A stretch of DNA of 64,000 bases from Sphingobium sp. CECT 9361 (lineage in GTDB: Bacteria > Pseudomonadota > Alphaproteobacteria > Sphingomonadales > Sphingomonadaceae), in contig NZ_CAKKNC010000013.1 in assembly GCF_918741285.1 (NCBI RefSeq), positions 62,001 to 126,000 of the forward strand, in the 5' to 3' direction. Positions within the stretch are counted from its first letter, which is position 1, and every line of letters starts with the position of its first letter. Of the stretch, positions 30,708 to 41,094 are shown in pieces. The translations under genes were made by a program, and so were the position numbers. Under the pieces are notes generated by a model. The model saw only the letters and a list, made by a program, of their open reading frames with translations, searched no databases and had not been told where the DNA came from.

Positions 30708-31510
30708 TGAGAAAACCACCCGCAGCCACGGTCGCACTGTTGGACCGCGCCGAACGTGCATGGCAGCGATTTTTCTATCCAGCCGCAGATTGCTTTGTGA
30801 GTGATCTGGGGGACAAGCACTTGTCTGTCGATCTGGAGGTAGCCGACTGCCTGCGCCTCGTATTGGCAGAATTGGGCCGCTCGGTAGTCACACCGGACGG
30901 CGATGTGCCTCTCGAATCTTTCACCACAGATGCGGGCGAAGATGCCGGTTCGGATTGCTTCAACTGCAATAAGCCTATCCGGGTCGGACAAGTCGTGCTG
31001 CCCTGGAACGATGCAGGCGAATGCCACGCCAATTGCGATGCTCCCTATGCGCTTGGTTATGTGCGCCAAGAGGGCGACCCGGAGCCGGTCGTCTTACTAG
31101 GGTCGCCGATGCGGTATTGTGATCTGCCAGATAAGCGGTCCACCACCTTTCAGCAGCGCGTCCAGCCGTGGCTGTTGGCGTGCTTCGGACCGATGATCGC
31201 GGGCGACAAGGAAGAGCGCAATCATCGCTTCATGGAAGAGTCGTTGGAGCTCGTGCAGGCATGCGGCTGCACGGCCAGCGAGGCGCACCAACTGGTCGAT
31301 TATGTCTACGGACGCCCGGTCGGCGAGCCGTCGCAGGAGGTCGGCGGCGTCATGGTCACACTGGCGGCACTATGTCTCGCCAACGATCTGGATATGCACG
31401 CCGACGGCGAGACCGAACTGGCGCGCATCTGGACGAAGGTTGAGGCGATTCGCGCCAAGCAAGCGGCTAAGCCGAAGCACTCGCCATTGCCAGAAGGTGG
31501 AGAGGTTTGA
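30707..31510 (+). CDS. MazG-like protein with an internal zinc-ribbon
   Basis: 267 residues from ATG at 30707. N-terminal helical region, then a ribbon-like CFNCNKPIRVGQ...GECHANC (about residues 83-109). The C-terminal domain is MazG-like: WLLACFGPMIAGDKEERNHRFMEESLELVQACG, with the E-x2-E-type acidic motif, and QEVGGVMVTLAALCLANDLDM. MazG-like proteins hydrolyse nucleoside triphosphates or ppGpp-type nucleotides. In a phage early operon it may tune nucleotide pools or the stringent response. Confidence 0.7.
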   Translation: MRKPPAATVALLDRAERAWQRFFYPAADCFVSDLGDKHLSVDLEVADCLRLVLAELGRSVVTPDGDVPLESFTTDAGEDAGSDCFNCNKPIRVGQVVLPWNDAGECHANCDAPYALGYVRQEGDPEPVVLLGSPMRYCDLPDKRSTTFQQRVQPWLLACFGPMIAGDKEERNHRFMEESLELVQACGCTASEAHQLVDYVYGRPVGEPSQEVGGVMVTLAALCLANDLDMHADGETELARIWTKVEAIRAKQAAKPKHSPLPEGGEV

Positions 31511-31779
31511 TGGACCATTCTCGTACTCTGCCGAGCCAAGCCGCTATGGATCGTACCGCAATGGCGTTTGGCGCTCCCAGCTTAGGTGCGATGCTGGCAG
31601 TAATGTCCCCTGCGTCCAAAGCTATGTTTCGGCGTTGCTGCAATCAGGATGATGAAATTGTCCGGCTCAAGGGCCTTTTGGCTGAAGCGTTTGCCGACCC
31701 CGAGAAGCTGTACAAGAGCGAAAGCTTTAAGAATATCATAGCCGACGCGATCAGCTGTCCTCTTGAGGAAGCCGCCTGA
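31510..31779 (+). CDS. Phage protein of unknown function
   Basis: 89 residues from ATG at 31510, overlapping the previous stop (TGATG). Helical, with methionine-rich N-terminus and RCCNQDDEIVRLKGLLAEAFADPEKLYKS. Stop overlaps the excisionase start. No family recognised. Confidence 0.5.
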   Translation: MDHSRTLPSQAAMDRTAMAFGAPSLGAMLAVMSPASKAMFRRCCNQDDEIVRLKGLLAEAFADPEKLYKSESFKNIIADAISCPLEEAA

Positions 31780-32027
31780 TGGGTCTCCCGATGGAAAAGC
31801 TGCCCGACTGGCCGCGCATGTTGAAGCGCGCGACGGCGGCTGCCTATCTCGACATATCGGTCGCCGAGTTCGAGCGCGAGATCATGGGCGGCAGGATCCC
31901 GCCGCCGGTGTCGCTGGGCAATGGGCCACACTGGAGCCGCGTTGAGCTCGATGCCTACATGGAACGGCTAAGCGGCGGGCCAGCCGACGACTGGCGCTCC
32001 AGGACGAACCTTTATGCCTCGCGGTAG
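31779..32027 (+). CDS. AlpA/MerR-type excisionase
   Basis: 82 residues. Winged-helix excisionase pattern: MLKRATAAAYLDISVAEFEREIMGGRIPPPVSLGNGPHWSRVELDAYMERL. Directly upstream of, and overlapping, the integrase gene, so it is likely the directionality factor. Confidence 0.8.
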   Translation: MGLPMEKLPDWPRMLKRATAAAYLDISVAEFEREIMGGRIPPPVSLGNGPHWSRVELDAYMERLSGGPADDWRSRTNLYASR

Positions 32028-33027
32028 CCCAACCCTGATGTATGTGAAGCAGGTGCGGGCCAAGGGAACCCTGTACCTCTACTTCGACACCGGCCAGCGC
32101 GATTCCAAGGGCAAGAAGATATTCAAGCGCCTGCCTCCGAAGAGCGATAAATCGTTCGGCGGCGCCTATGCGGCCATGCTCGGCCATCGAAGCCGCCGCA
32201 CCCAGGCGGAGAACCCGCTGCTGCTCAAGCACTTCGTCGATCTCTATCAGGGCAGCGCCCAGTACAAGAAGCTCCAGCCGTCGACGCAAAAGCTCTACCG
32301 TATCTATCAGCAGTCTCTGGCGATGGCGTTGGGGGAGGGGCCAGCCGGAGAGATCGAGCGCAAGGACATCATCCTGATGCTCGATCGCATGGCCGACAAG
32401 CCGGGCGCCGCGAACATGGTGCTGGCTGCGGCTCGCGCGCTCTACACATGGGGGCGCAAGCGTGGTCACGTCGACAACGATCCCTGCCGCGATATCGATA
32501 TGATGGAGGTCGGCGAGCATGACGCGTGGCCCGTGGATCTGGTGACGGCCGCGCTCGCTGCCGAAGATGACCGGGTCCGGCTGGCCGTCAATCTGCTCTA
32601 CTACACCGCGCAGCGAATCGGCGACGTCTGCGCCATGCGCTGGTCGCATATAGGTAATGACAGAATCGCCGTCGTGCAGGAGAAGACCGGCAAGGTGATG
32701 GAGATCCCGATCCACGAGGCACTGGTCGCCGAGCTGGCCAAGCATCCGCGCGGGCTGGGGACGATCCTCAATTACCACGGGAAACAGATCGCCGCGGCGA
32801 CGCTGCGCAAGTCCATCAAGGGCTTTTGCTCGGCGCGTGGCTTCGACATCGTGCCGCACGGATTGCGCAAGAATGCCGTGAATGCGCTGCTCGAAGCAGG
32901 GTGCTCGGCAGCCGAAACGGCGGCGATTTCCGGGCAGAGTTTGCAAATGGTTGAGCACTACGCGAAGGGCCGCTCGCAAAATAAACTGGCATCGGCGGCG
33001 ATCCTGAAATGGGAAGGCGCTCGTTAG
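32014..33027 (+). CDS. Tyrosine integrase
   Basis: 337 residues. N-terminal arm-binding part, SAM-like core-binding domain (about 65-150) and catalytic domain with Arg in YTAQRIGDVCAMRW, H-x-x-R in VPHGLRKNAV and the nucleophile Tyr in SLQMVEHYAKG. All catalytic residues are present. Located at the right prophage end beside the attachment region, as usual. Confidence 0.93.
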   Translation: MPRGSPTLMYVKQVRAKGTLYLYFDTGQRDSKGKKIFKRLPPKSDKSFGGAYAAMLGHRSRRTQAENPLLLKHFVDLYQGSAQYKKLQPSTQKLYRIYQQSLAMALGEGPAGEIERKDIILMLDRMADKPGAANMVLAAARALYTWGRKRGHVDNDPCRDIDMMEVGEHDAWPVDLVTAALAAEDDRVRLAVNLLYYTAQRIGDVCAMRWSHIGNDRIAVVQEKTGKVMEIPIHEALVAELAKHPRGLGTILNYHGKQIAAATLRKSIKGFCSARGFDIVPHGLRKNAVNALLEAGCSAAETAAISGQSLQMVEHYAKGRSQNKLASAAILKWEGAR

Positions 33028-33152
33028 TCGGCTGGACCAGCCGCTGGAACAGATTGCGGACATTCAAACACTTGCAAACCGCCCTTTTTACCCGCCGTTT
33101 TTCGTGCTTTGAGGTTTATCGCAAATTAACGACACGCGCTTATAGCGGCCAA
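33028..33152. other. Phage-chromosome junction region, likely holding the right att site
   Basis: No gene seen. It follows the integrase stop and precedes the first host gene. A six-base stem (CGGCTG/CAGCCG) lies at 33031-33045. Two near-identical 11-mers CCGCC(C/G)TTTTT at 33079 and 33092, 13 bases apart, could be integrase arm sites. The core cannot be located without the left end. No tRNA gene is here. Confidence 0.4.
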
Positions 33153-34247
33153 ATGAGCGCCCCTCCGTTCACTATTACGGACTCCAATCCTGCGGACTTC
33201 TGGCCGTCGTCGACCGTTGACAGCGTCACGGTGGGTGGAGCGGTGCGTCACCTGATCGATTTCAATCATTTTTTCGGAAACGACGCGCGCCGCTGGCCCG
33301 ATGCGCTGACCAGCGAGGCACGCCGACATCTGGCGGGATGCCTGAACACCGTAGAAACGGCGATGACACTGTTAACGCGCGATACGAAAATTGGGCGGCT
33401 TCTGGGGGGACTTGAAAGCTCCGCATCATGGTCTTCCGTGCAGCGCATGCCGTTCATGCTGTCGCCCGAACTGATGGCACACATGCGCCTTCGTGCGGCC
33501 ATCAGCCTGCTGGGCGGACAGTCGGTGCGGGTGGACGGCGATCCTTCGGCGGATGCCGTTTCTGGTACTGGTCTGCTTATCGGCGATGCCGACCCTGAGA
33601 TTGCGGATATGGCAGCCAATCTGTTGCTGGCCGATGCGCGCTGGTCGGCCAGAGATGCAGGCGTAAGCACGATGCAAGCGGATTTGCCTGCGGAGCATTT
33701 CGCCGAACTGGTGTGGACGACGGCTGCGGTTCTGGGAACGGAACTGTATCGCGCGGGGCTGGTCGAGCAAAACGCCGCCATGACGGCAATGGCTACCGCC
33801 GCTTATGCTCTGCTGGCACGCCATAATGAGGGCGCGGGGCCATTTGCTCTGGCCAAGCGGCTCGCGCGGAGCCTGTGCCATCAAAACCGCCATGCCGAAT
33901 TACTGGGGCAAGCTTTGGGAGAGCGCCGCTATCTGCTCTTTGCTGCGTTGGCAGGGGAAGTGACGCGGATCGAGATGGAAACCGTGCTCGATGTGCTGGT
34001 GCACGGCAGTGACGCGCAACTGGCGGCATTGTGCAAGGCGTTGGGCGGAACTGCTTTCGATTATCGCCACTTGCTCGTCGACTTGCGCATTGTTCGCGGC
34101 GAGCGGGACGATCCGACGCTTGTGCGTCTGGCGGCACGCTATGACGACCTGCGCGATGAAGATGCGATGGCGCAGGCCGATATGCTCCGCTGCCCCCCGC
34201 CACTGCGTGCCAAGTTGGCGCTAATTCCCGCGGTGCGCGCTGCATGA
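33153..34247 (+). CDS. DUF2336-like host protein upstream of a kinase-like gene
   Basis: 364 residues from ATG at 33153 (MSAPPFTITDSN). Mostly helical throughout, with many Ala/Leu/Arg helices in the C-terminal two thirds (LARSLCHQNRHAELLGQALGERRYLLFAALAGE), resembling DUF2336 repeat proteins. Overlaps the kinase-like gene by four bases, so the two probably act together in signalling. Family assignment tentative. Confidence 0.6.
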   Translation: MSAPPFTITDSNPADFWPSSTVDSVTVGGAVRHLIDFNHFFGNDARRWPDALTSEARRHLAGCLNTVETAMTLLTRDTKIGRLLGGLESSASWSSVQRMPFMLSPELMAHMRLRAAISLLGGQSVRVDGDPSADAVSGTGLLIGDADPEIADMAANLLLADARWSARDAGVSTMQADLPAEHFAELVWTTAAVLGTELYRAGLVEQNAAMTAMATAAYALLARHNEGAGPFALAKRLARSLCHQNRHAELLGQALGERRYLLFAALAGEVTRIEMETVLDVLVHGSDAQLAALCKALGGTAFDYRHLLVDLRIVRGERDDPTLVRLAARYDDLRDEDAMAQADMLRCPPPLRAKLALIPAVRAA

Positions 34248-35584
34248 CGGGGGCTTCGGATATCATTCGCGCCGTTGTGGACGGTGACGGAACGCTGATC
34301 TCGGCCGATCCGCCGATTGCCACGCTGCAAATGCAGGCTGGTAGCGCGATTGGCGGGCCTTTGGCGGTGCCGCAGTTGGCAGCGTTGGCCCGACTGTCCA
34401 TTCGTATGAACATCCCGCTGTCCCGCTCGATAGTGGCAGCGTGTGGCAGTGCAGATATCGACATGTGGGTGCGGGCCAAGCCCCGCGACGGCAAAGTGGA
34501 ATTGGCGGTCGTCGAATGGCGCGAACGTATCGCGCACAAAGTAGCCAACGATTCTGCCGGCCGCGAGGCCGATCTCGTCGCGACGCAGGACGGCTGGAGC
34601 TGGCAGATCGATCCGCAACTGCGCATCCTCATGATCGATGCCGACAACGCCTCCAACGACTATCCGAAGGTCGGCACTCCGTTGACGGCATGGTTTCGGA
34701 TCACAGCGGATGAGGATGGCCAGTTGCCGATACTCCATGCCTTTGCTGAACGCCGATCCTTTTCGGCGCAGCAGGCCACGGGCAAAGATGGCAGTGTATA
34801 TCTCCTGTCCGGTATGCCGATGTTCGACGCAGGAGGACGGCTAAGCGGGTATCGTGGTAAAGCATCGCTGGATGTGGCCGAGGTTGAACGCCATGCTGCG
34901 CCGACCGAGACCGGAACACCCTTATTCGGGCGGCGGCTTGACCGCGCGTTGCGGCAGCCGCTGGGGCGTATCATTGCCAATGCCGATACGATCAGCAGCC
35001 AACTGGAAGGTCCGCTGCGCGAAGATTATGCCAGCTATGCGGCGGATATCGCTACGGCCGGTCGCCATCTGATGGAGCTTGTGGACGATCTTGCCGATCT
35101 TCAGGCAATCGACCGGCCCGATTTTACGGTGACGCATGAAGAGATCGATTTGGCCGATCTGTCTCGCCGTGCTGCAGGATTGCTCGCGGTAAAGGCCGCG
35201 GATCGCGCCATCCGCGTCGACGTGCCGCAGAGCGACGAAATCGTTCCTGCTGTCGGTGAGTTTCGACGGACCTTGCAGATATTGGTCAACCTGATCGGCA
35301 ACGCCATCCGCTATTCGCCTGAAGGTTCGATGATATGGGTGCGCGCGGAATCGATGGATGGCGTAGCGCAGGTGACGATTGCGGATCAGGGGCGAGGCAT
35401 CGCCCACGACGATCAGGATCGCATTTTCGACAAGTTCGAACGACTGGGCCGCGATGAAGCGGGCGGCAGCGGCCTTGGCCTTTATATCTCCCGCCGGTTG
35501 GCGCGGGCGATGGGCGGGGACATTACCGTAGACAGTGCGCCGGGGCAGGGCGCCCGTTTCGTTCTGCGGTTACCCGGCGCCTAG
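34244..35584 (+). CDS. Histidine-kinase-like protein lacking the phospho-acceptor histidine
   Basis: 446 residues. N-terminal PAS-like region (about 110-210), a dimerisation region and a complete HATPase domain: N-box LVNLIGNAIRYSP, G1 ADQGRGI, F-box FDKFERL, G2 GGSGLGLYISRRL. The H-box position reads LDRALRQPLGRI (about residues 228-239), with arginine where LSHELRTPL has histidine. It may bind ATP and signal without autophosphorylation or modify a partner. Coupled to the DUF2336-like gene; followed by a strong terminator. Confidence 0.8.
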   Translation: MTGASDIIRAVVDGDGTLISADPPIATLQMQAGSAIGGPLAVPQLAALARLSIRMNIPLSRSIVAACGSADIDMWVRAKPRDGKVELAVVEWRERIAHKVANDSAGREADLVATQDGWSWQIDPQLRILMIDADNASNDYPKVGTPLTAWFRITADEDGQLPILHAFAERRSFSAQQATGKDGSVYLLSGMPMFDAGGRLSGYRGKASLDVAEVERHAAPTETGTPLFGRRLDRALRQPLGRIIANADTISSQLEGPLREDYASYAADIATAGRHLMELVDDLADLQAIDRPDFTVTHEEIDLADLSRRAAGLLAVKAADRAIRVDVPQSDEIVPAVGEFRRTLQILVNLIGNAIRYSPEGSMIWVRAESMDGVAQVTIADQGRGIAHDDQDRIFDKFERLGRDEAGGSGLGLYISRRLARAMGGDITVDSAPGQGARFVLRLPGA

Positions 35585-35589
35585 ACACA

Positions 35590-35625
35590 AAAAGGGCGGC
35601 GTCTCGATGGAGACGCCGCCCTTTT
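35590..35625. terminator. Bidirectional terminator
   Basis: Sixteen-base perfect stem AAAAGGGCGGCGTCTC with loop GATG, between convergent genes. Runs of A on the left and T on the right give U-tracts in both directions. Confidence 0.9.
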
Positions 35626-35638
35626 GAACGTTTGCCGA

Positions 35639-36925
35639 TTAGCGCTGCGCTACTGGCACATAGTCGCGCTGCGACGGGCCAGTGTAAAGCTGGCGCGGAC
35701 GACCGATCTTCTGTGCTGGATCCGATATCATCTCGTTCCACTGCGCGACCCAACCCACGGTGCGGGCAAGGGCGAACAGCACGGTGAACATCTCGGTGGG
35801 GAAGCCAATCGCCGACAGGATCACGCCGCTGTAGAAATCGACGTTGGGATACAGCTTCTTGTCGATGAAGTAGGGATCGCTCAGTGCAATCTGCTCCAGT
35901 TCGCGTGCCGTATCCAGAACGGGATCGTTGATACCCAGCTTGTCGAGTACTTCCGATGCAGCCTTTGACAGCACCTTCGCGCGCGGATCGAAATTCTTGT
36001 ACACGCGATGGCCAAAGCCCATCAGGCGGAACGGATCGTCCTTGTTCTTGGCGCGGGCGATATATTCGGGAATGCGATCTGGCGTGCCGATTTCGCGCAG
36101 CATGTTGAGCGCCGCTTCGTTGGCACCGCCATGCGCCGGACCCCACAGACACGCGATGCCTGCGGCGATACAAGCGAAGGGATTCGCGCCCGACGAACCC
36201 GCGAGGCGCACGGTTGAGGTCGAGGCGTTCTGTTCATGGTCGGCATGGAGGATGAAGATCTTGTCCATCGCCGATTCGATGATGGGATCAACTTCATATT
36301 CTTCGGCTGGCACGCCGAAGGTCATACGCAGGAAGTTGCCGGTGTAAGACAAGTCGTTCCGGGGATAAACGAAAGGCTGACCCACGGAATATTTGTATGC
36401 CATTGCCGCAATGGTCGGCATTTTGGCGATCAGACGATGGCTGGCGATGGTGCGCTGCTGCGGATCGTTGATGTCCGTGGAATCGTGGTAGAAGGACGAC
36501 AGCGCACCAACGACACCGCACAGGATCGCCATAGGGTGCGCATCGCGACGGAAGCCGCGATAGAAGGTCGAGAGCTGTTCATGGACCATCGTATGGCGCG
36601 TGATGGTGTGTGTGAACTTTTCCAGCGTCGCGGCATCGGGCAGTTCGCCGTTCAGCATCAGGTACGAAACTTCCATGAAGCTGGACTGTTCGGCCAGTTG
36701 CTCGATGGGATAGCCGCGATGTAGCAGGATGCCTTCGTCGCCATCGATGTAGGTCAGCGCGGATTCGCAGCTTGCCGTCGATGTAAAGCCGGGGTCGTAG
36801 GTGAACATGCCGGTATTGGCGTACAGCTTGCGCACGTCGATGACCTGCGGGCCGACCGAACCGCTGAGGATGTCGTAATCCTTCGTATTGTCTCCGATCG
36901 TGAGGGTGGCTTTGGTGTCGGCCAT
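35639..36925 (-). CDS. gltA: Citrate synthase
   Basis: 428 residues, normal for the type II hexameric enzyme. Active-site segments: [16 protein letters not shown] (His), [15 protein letters not shown] (His and Asp region) and [19 protein letters not shown]. Condenses oxaloacetate and acetyl-CoA as the entry to the TCA cycle. Starts 21 bases after gltX and is probably cotranscribed with it. Confidence 0.97.
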   Translation of the reverse strand: MADTKATLTIGDNTKDYDILSGSVGPQVIDVRKLYANTGMFTYDPGFTSTASCESALTYIDGDEGILLHRGYPIEQLAEQSSFMEVSYLMLNGELPDAATLEKFTHTITRHTMVHEQLSTFYRGFRRDAHPMAILCGVVGALSSFYHDSTDINDPQQRTIASHRLIAKMPTIAAMAYKYSVGQPFVYPRNDLSYTGNFLRMTFGVPAEEYEVDPIIESAMDKIFILHADHEQNASTSTVRLAGSSGANPFACIAAGIACLWGPAHGGANEAALNMLREIGTPDRIPEYIARAKNKDDPFRLMGFGHRVYKNFDPRAKVLSKAASEVLDKLGINDPVLDTARELEQIALSDPYFIDKKLYPNVDFYSGVILSAIGFPTEMFTVLFALARTVGWVAQWNEMISDPAQKIGRPRQLYTGPSQRDYVPVAQR

Positions 36926-36946
36926 TGTGTTCTCCTATATTGTGCG

Positions 36947-38383
36947 TCAGCCCGCGGGGGACTGCCGTACGTCCGAAAGTCGTGACAGGGTTTCGTCTTT
37001 CCCAAGAAGAAAGAGCACGTCGAATATGCCAGGTGAAGTAGTACGCCCCGTTAAAGCGGCACGCAGGGGCTGCGCTACCTTACCAAGACCAAGTCCGGCA
37101 TCCTCTGCGACATGTCTTATTGCTTCTTCGATCGCGTCTATCGTCCAGGACTGGACGGGGGAAAGGGCGTCGACGGTTGTTCCTATGAGCACGCGCGCGG
37201 CATCGTCTAGCAGAGACAGCGCCTTCTCGTCAAAATCCAATGGGCGTTTTTTGAAGAGGAAAAGCGCGCCATCGGCGATTTCATCCAGCGTCTTTGCGCG
37301 CGGCTTCAGCGCCGCCATGGCCGTCGTCAGCAACGTGACATCGGCGGGTGACAACTCGTTGCCCGTGAGCGTAGCGACGCGGGGTGCGACAAGCGCCGCA
37401 AGATACGCATCGTCGGCTTCGCGGATGTAATGGCCGTTCAGATTTTCCAGCTTCTTGATGTCGAAACGGGAAGGAGAGCGACCGACCCCGGCCAAATCGA
37501 ACAGTTCGATGGCGCGCGCGATGGGGATGATCTCCTCATCGCCATGACCCCAGCCCAGACGCAGGAGATAATTGAGCACCGCTTCGGGCAGCATCCCCAT
37601 CTCATCGCGATAGCTGTCGACGCCCAGGGCGCCATGCCGCTTTGACAGCTTCGCGCCATCGGTGCCGTGGATCAGCGGGATATGGGCGTAGGTCGGTTCC
37701 TTCCAGCCCATTGCGCGAATGATGCACAGCTGACGGAAGGCGTTGTTCAGATGATCGTCGCCGCGGATCACATGAGTGACGCCCATGTCGTTGTCGTCCA
37801 CTACGACCGCCAGCATGTAGGTTGGTGTGCCATCCGAACGCAGCAGTATCATGTCGTCCAGCTCGGCATTCTGAACGACGACGCGACCCTGTACTGCGTC
37901 TTCAATAACGGTTTCGCCTTCGCGCGGTGCTTTCATGCGGACGACATAAGGCGCACCGGCAGGCGCTTCGGAAGGATCGCGATCGCGCCAGCGCCCATCG
38001 TAGCGCATGGGCTGCTTGGCAGCGCGCTGCTGCTCCCTGAGTTCAGCAAGCTCTTCGGGCGTTGCGTAGCAGCGATAGGCGTGACCGGCGTCGAGCATCG
38101 CGTGGGCCACTTCGGCATGGCGGGCAGCGCGGGCGAACTGGAACACCGGCTCCTCGTCACCGCCAAGGCCTAGCCAGTCCAGACCATCGAAAATGGCCGC
38201 AATCGCCGGTTCGGTCGAACGCGCACGGTCGGTGTCTTCGATCCGCAGCAGGAACTTGCCGCCATGATGCCGAGCGAACAGCCAGTTGAACAGTGCGGTA
38301 CGGGCGCCGCCGATGTGCAGGAATCCGGTTGGAGAAGGAGCGAAGCGCGTAACGACAGAAGTATTTTCAGCAGTTGCGCTCAC
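36947..38383 (-). CDS. gltX: Glutamate--tRNA ligase
   Basis: 478 residues from GTG at 38383, which has GGGGA eight bases upstream; longer starts at 38401 or beyond lack a spaced site. Class I signatures: [22 protein letters not shown] (HIGH) and [10 protein letters not shown] (KMSKS variant LSKRH). Charges tRNA-Glu, and in many alphaproteobacteria a related enzyme also acts on tRNA-Gln. Divergent from comEC with a short shared promoter region. Confidence 0.95.
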   Translation of the reverse strand: MSATAENTSVVTRFAPSPTGFLHIGGARTALFNWLFARHHGGKFLLRIEDTDRARSTEPAIAAIFDGLDWLGLGGDEEPVFQFARAARHAEVAHAMLDAGHAYRCYATPEELAELREQQRAAKQPMRYDGRWRDRDPSEAPAGAPYVVRMKAPREGETVIEDAVQGRVVVQNAELDDMILLRSDGTPTYMLAVVVDDNDMGVTHVIRGDDHLNNAFRQLCIIRAMGWKEPTYAHIPLIHGTDGAKLSKRHGALGVDSYRDEMGMLPEAVLNYLLRLGWGHGDEEIIPIARAIELFDLAGVGRSPSRFDIKKLENLNGHYIREADDAYLAALVAPRVATLTGNELSPADVTLLTTAMAALKPRAKTLDEIADGALFLFKKRPLDFDEKALSLLDDAARVLIGTTVDALSPVQSWTIDAIEEAIRHVAEDAGLGLGKVAQPLRAALTGRTTSPGIFDVLFLLGKDETLSRLSDVRQSPAG

Positions 38384-38417
38384 GCAATGATTCCCCGACA
38401 TTCCAGATGTACAAACT

Positions 38418-40571
38418 ATGACTGCGACGCCCCCTAGCATGGCTTTTGAGCCGGGACAAACCCGCGATGACGCGGGATTGCAGCGCTATGGGACAGCCGT
38501 TCTCGATACAATGGAGCGCTGGCTGGAAAAGGAGCGCGAGCATGTCCCGCTCTGGCTGCCGGTGGGTCTGGGCAGCGGGATCGCCGCATGGTTCGTTTTA
38601 CCCGATCCGATGGCATGGGCAGCGTTTTGCTGCGTGGCGCTGGCCGTGGCGTTGGGCGGCGCTTTCTTGCCGGAAGGAGGGAGGATCAGGCGGATCGTTA
38701 TCGGTGCCGGATTGCTGGCTTGTGCCGGGTGCCTGATCGTTTGGGGAAAGGCCATGATCGCCGGGACGCCACCCATTGCCCGTCCCGCCTTTGTCGAGAT
38801 TACGGCGAAGGTGCAGTCCGTGGAGCCACTGCCGGCGCAGGAGATGACGCGGCTGATTCTCCGGCCGGTGGCGCGCGACGATCTGCCTGCAAAGATCCGC
38901 ATCAATGTCGTGAACAAGGATTGGCGTGAAGGTATTGCCGCCGGGGCGACGATCCGTTTCCGTGCAAGGCTGATGCCCCCGGCACCGCCCGCCGTGCCGG
39001 GAGCCTATGACTTTGCACAGAAAGCCTATTTTCAGGGTATCGGTGCAACGGGGCGTGCCGTTCCGCCGATAACCGTTGTCCAAGCTGCTGACACTTCCTT
39101 GCCACCTGTCAGGCAAAGGCTGTCGAGCCATATTCAGGCGCAGATGGCGGGCGGGGCGGGCGCAATCGCGGCAACGCTGGCGACTGGTGACCGTGGGGCG
39201 ATCAGCGAAGCCGATGCAGACGCGATGCGCCGCAGCGGATTGGCGCATCTCCTGTCGATCAGCGGTCTTCATGTAACGGCTTTTATTGGCGCAGTGATTT
39301 TCCTGATTTTCCGGCTGCTGGCGCTGAGCCGGAGGGCCGCGTTGCGGTGGCCGCTGATGTTGATCGCTGCGCTGGGCGGGGCCGGTGCCGGGATCGCCTA
39401 TACGCTGATGACGGGCGCGGATGTCCCGACCGTGCGGTCCTGCGTATCGGCATTGCTGGTGCTGGGTGGCCTTGCGCTCGGGCGCGAGGCGTTGACCTTG
39501 CGATTGATCGCGGCGGGTGCGGTATTCGTTTTGCTGCTCTGGCCCGAATCATTGGTGGGGCCGAGTTTTCAAATGAGCTTTGCGGCCGTTGTCTCTATTG
39601 TTGCGTTGGCGGAGCATCCCCGTTTTCGTGCCCTTACGCATGGCCGCGATGAAGCTTGGCCGCTGCGTTTGGCGCGCGGCGTGTTGGTATTGTTCCTGAC
39701 CGGCATCGCAGTGGAAATCGTACTTGCTCCGATAGCGCTGTTCCATTTTCATCAGGCGGGGATGCTGGGGTCGCTGGCCAATCTGGTGGCCATTCCGCTG
39801 ACCACATTCATCGTCATGCCGTTCGAGGCGCTGGCGCTGCTGATGGATGGCATAGGGCGTGCATTCGGTATCGGCTTGGGTGCCCCGGCCTGGTGGGTCG
39901 TAGAACATTCGCTTCGGCTGTTGCTGTTCGTGGCGCATGCAGTTGCCGCGCAACCCTATGCGGTGGCTCTGTTGCCGACATTCGGCGCAGGAGCCTTCGC
40001 GCTGGTTATTGCCGGTGGCCTGTGGTGCTTGTTGTGGCGCACGCGGGCGCGCTGGTTGGGAACTGTGACGATAGCGGCTGGCCTTCTGCTGATGCTCAGC
40101 GCACGCCCGCCCGATGTGCTGGTGACGGGCGATGGACGTCATGTCGCCATTCGGACAGCGGCGGGAGATATGGCGCTATTACGCGAGAAAGCGGGTGACT
40201 ATGTCCGCGATACGCTGTCAGAAAGCGCAGGATACGATAGGGAACTGCTGGCTATGACGGCATTGCGTCAGGCGCGATGCAGTGAAGATCTGTGCGCCGT
40301 GACCGTGACACACGGCAATAGAGCGTGGCGCGTGCTGACCACGCGCAGTCAGAATATGGTGGACGTGCCTGTGCTCGCAAAAGAATGCGCCGCGGCAGAT
40401 ATCGTCATCAGCGAACGGTGGTTGCCAAGAACTTGCCTTCCCCGTTGGTTGAAGATCGACAAGGCCATGCTGAGGCGGACGGGCGGCGTTGCAATAGACC
40501 TGAAAAACGGTTCGGTGCGAGCCGTGCGCGCGCCAGGAGACGCACATCCCTGGATCGCGGCCACGCATTAA
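38418..40571 (+). CDS. comEC: ComEC/Rec2-family DNA uptake channel without the lactamase domain
   Basis: 717 residues. N-terminal membrane spans and DUF4131-type soluble region (about 60-190), then the competence membrane domain starting [18 protein letters not shown], many spans to about residue 540, then a short C-terminal soluble part. I see no HxHxDH metallo-beta-lactamase motif in the C-terminal part, as in other sphingomonad ComEC. Would carry single-stranded DNA across the inner membrane. Its stop lies in the base of the hsp20 terminator. Confidence 0.85.
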   Translation: MTATPPSMAFEPGQTRDDAGLQRYGTAVLDTMERWLEKEREHVPLWLPVGLGSGIAAWFVLPDPMAWAAFCCVALAVALGGAFLPEGGRIRRIVIGAGLLACAGCLIVWGKAMIAGTPPIARPAFVEITAKVQSVEPLPAQEMTRLILRPVARDDLPAKIRINVVNKDWREGIAAGATIRFRARLMPPAPPAVPGAYDFAQKAYFQGIGATGRAVPPITVVQAADTSLPPVRQRLSSHIQAQMAGGAGAIAATLATGDRGAISEADADAMRRSGLAHLLSISGLHVTAFIGAVIFLIFRLLALSRRAALRWPLMLIAALGGAGAGIAYTLMTGADVPTVRSCVSALLVLGGLALGREALTLRLIAAGAVFVLLLWPESLVGPSFQMSFAAVVSIVALAEHPRFRALTHGRDEAWPLRLARGVLVLFLTGIAVEIVLAPIALFHFHQAGMLGSLANLVAIPLTTFIVMPFEALALLMDGIGRAFGIGLGAPAWWVVEHSLRLLLFVAHAVAAQPYAVALLPTFGAGAFALVIAGGLWCLLWRTRARWLGTVTIAAGLLLMLSARPPDVLVTGDGRHVAIRTAAGDMALLREKAGDYVRDTLSESAGYDRELLAMTALRQARCSEDLCAVTVTHGNRAWRVLTTRSQNMVDVPVLAKECAAADIVISERWLPRTCLPRWLKIDKAMLRRTGGVAIDLKNGSVRAVRAPGDAHPWIAATH

Positions 40572-40598
40572 AAAGGGAGCCGCTCGATTGCGGCTCCC
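40570..40598 (-). terminator. Terminator of hsp20
   Basis: Nine-base stem GGGAGCCGC/GCGGCTCCC with six-base loop; on the minus strand TTTTTA follows. Overlaps the comEC stop codon. Confidence 0.85.
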
Positions 40599-40625
40599 TC
40601 ATCAGTGTCGGGATCGATGCGGCGA

Positions 40626-41090
40626 TTATGCGGCGCGCTGATCCTTGTTGATATCGACAAGCTGACCGCCATTGATAGCGATCTTCTTGGGCTTCATCGC
40701 TTCGGGAACTTCACGAACCAATTCGATGACGAGCAAGCCATCGGCCAGATCGGCATTTTCCACGCGCACGAAATCGGCCAGTTCAAAGCGGCGGTCGAAG
40801 CTGCGATTGGCGATGCCGACGTGCAGATATTTGCCCTGTTCGGACTTCGACACATCTTCCTTGCGACCGCTGACCTGCAACAGGTTCTGCTGCGCCGTGA
40901 TTTCCAGTTCATCCGAACGGAATCCGGCAACGGCGAGCGTTACGCGATACCGATCTTCGCTAAGCCGTTCGATGTTGAAGGGGGGGTAGTTGTCACCCTG
41001 GTTCACACGCGCGTTGTTTTCGATCAGGTCGAACAGACGGTCGAATCCAACGGTGGAACGGCGATAAGGGGTCAAATCAAAACCACGCAT
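40626..41090 (-). CDS. Small heat shock protein Hsp20/IbpA type
   Basis: 154 residues from ATG at 41090 (MRGFDLTPYRRST), eight bases after AGGAG. ATGs at 41096 and 41111 lie in the leader hairpin or upstream of it. Alpha-crystallin domain about residues 35-130 with ELEITAQQNLLQVSGRKE and the C-terminal I-x-I-type KKIAINGG. Holds unfolding proteins under heat stress. An RpoH-type promoter and a ROSE-like hairpin precede it, giving dual heat control. Confidence 0.9.
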   Translation of the reverse strand: MRGFDLTPYRRSTVGFDRLFDLIENNARVNQGDNYPPFNIERLSEDRYRVTLAVAGFRSDELEITAQQNLLQVSGRKEDVSKSEQGKYLHVGIANRSFDRRFELADFVRVENADLADGLLVIELVREVPEAMKPKKIAINGGQLVDINKDQRAA

Positions 41091-41094
41091 TGTC

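Larger units (their letters stand above)
1..33027. mobile_element. Prophage, HK97-type siphovirus (left end outside window)
   Basis: Contiguous phage gene set: integrase and excisionase at the right edge, CI-type repressor with operators, leftward replication operon, P27-type TerS, TerL, portal, prohead protease, HK97 capsid, tail genes and a tail fibre. Chromosomal housekeeping genes start at 33153, so the right attachment site should lie in about 33028-33152. The left end and the lysis genes are not in the window. The structural region is rearranged by two nested inversions, so the element is probably defective as it stands. Confidence 0.95.

Noticed and set aside
1..33027. CRISPR array or anti-CRISPR locus
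   Set aside because: No regularly spaced repeats were seen, and none of the small proteins matches a known anti-CRISPR or Aca gene that I recognise.
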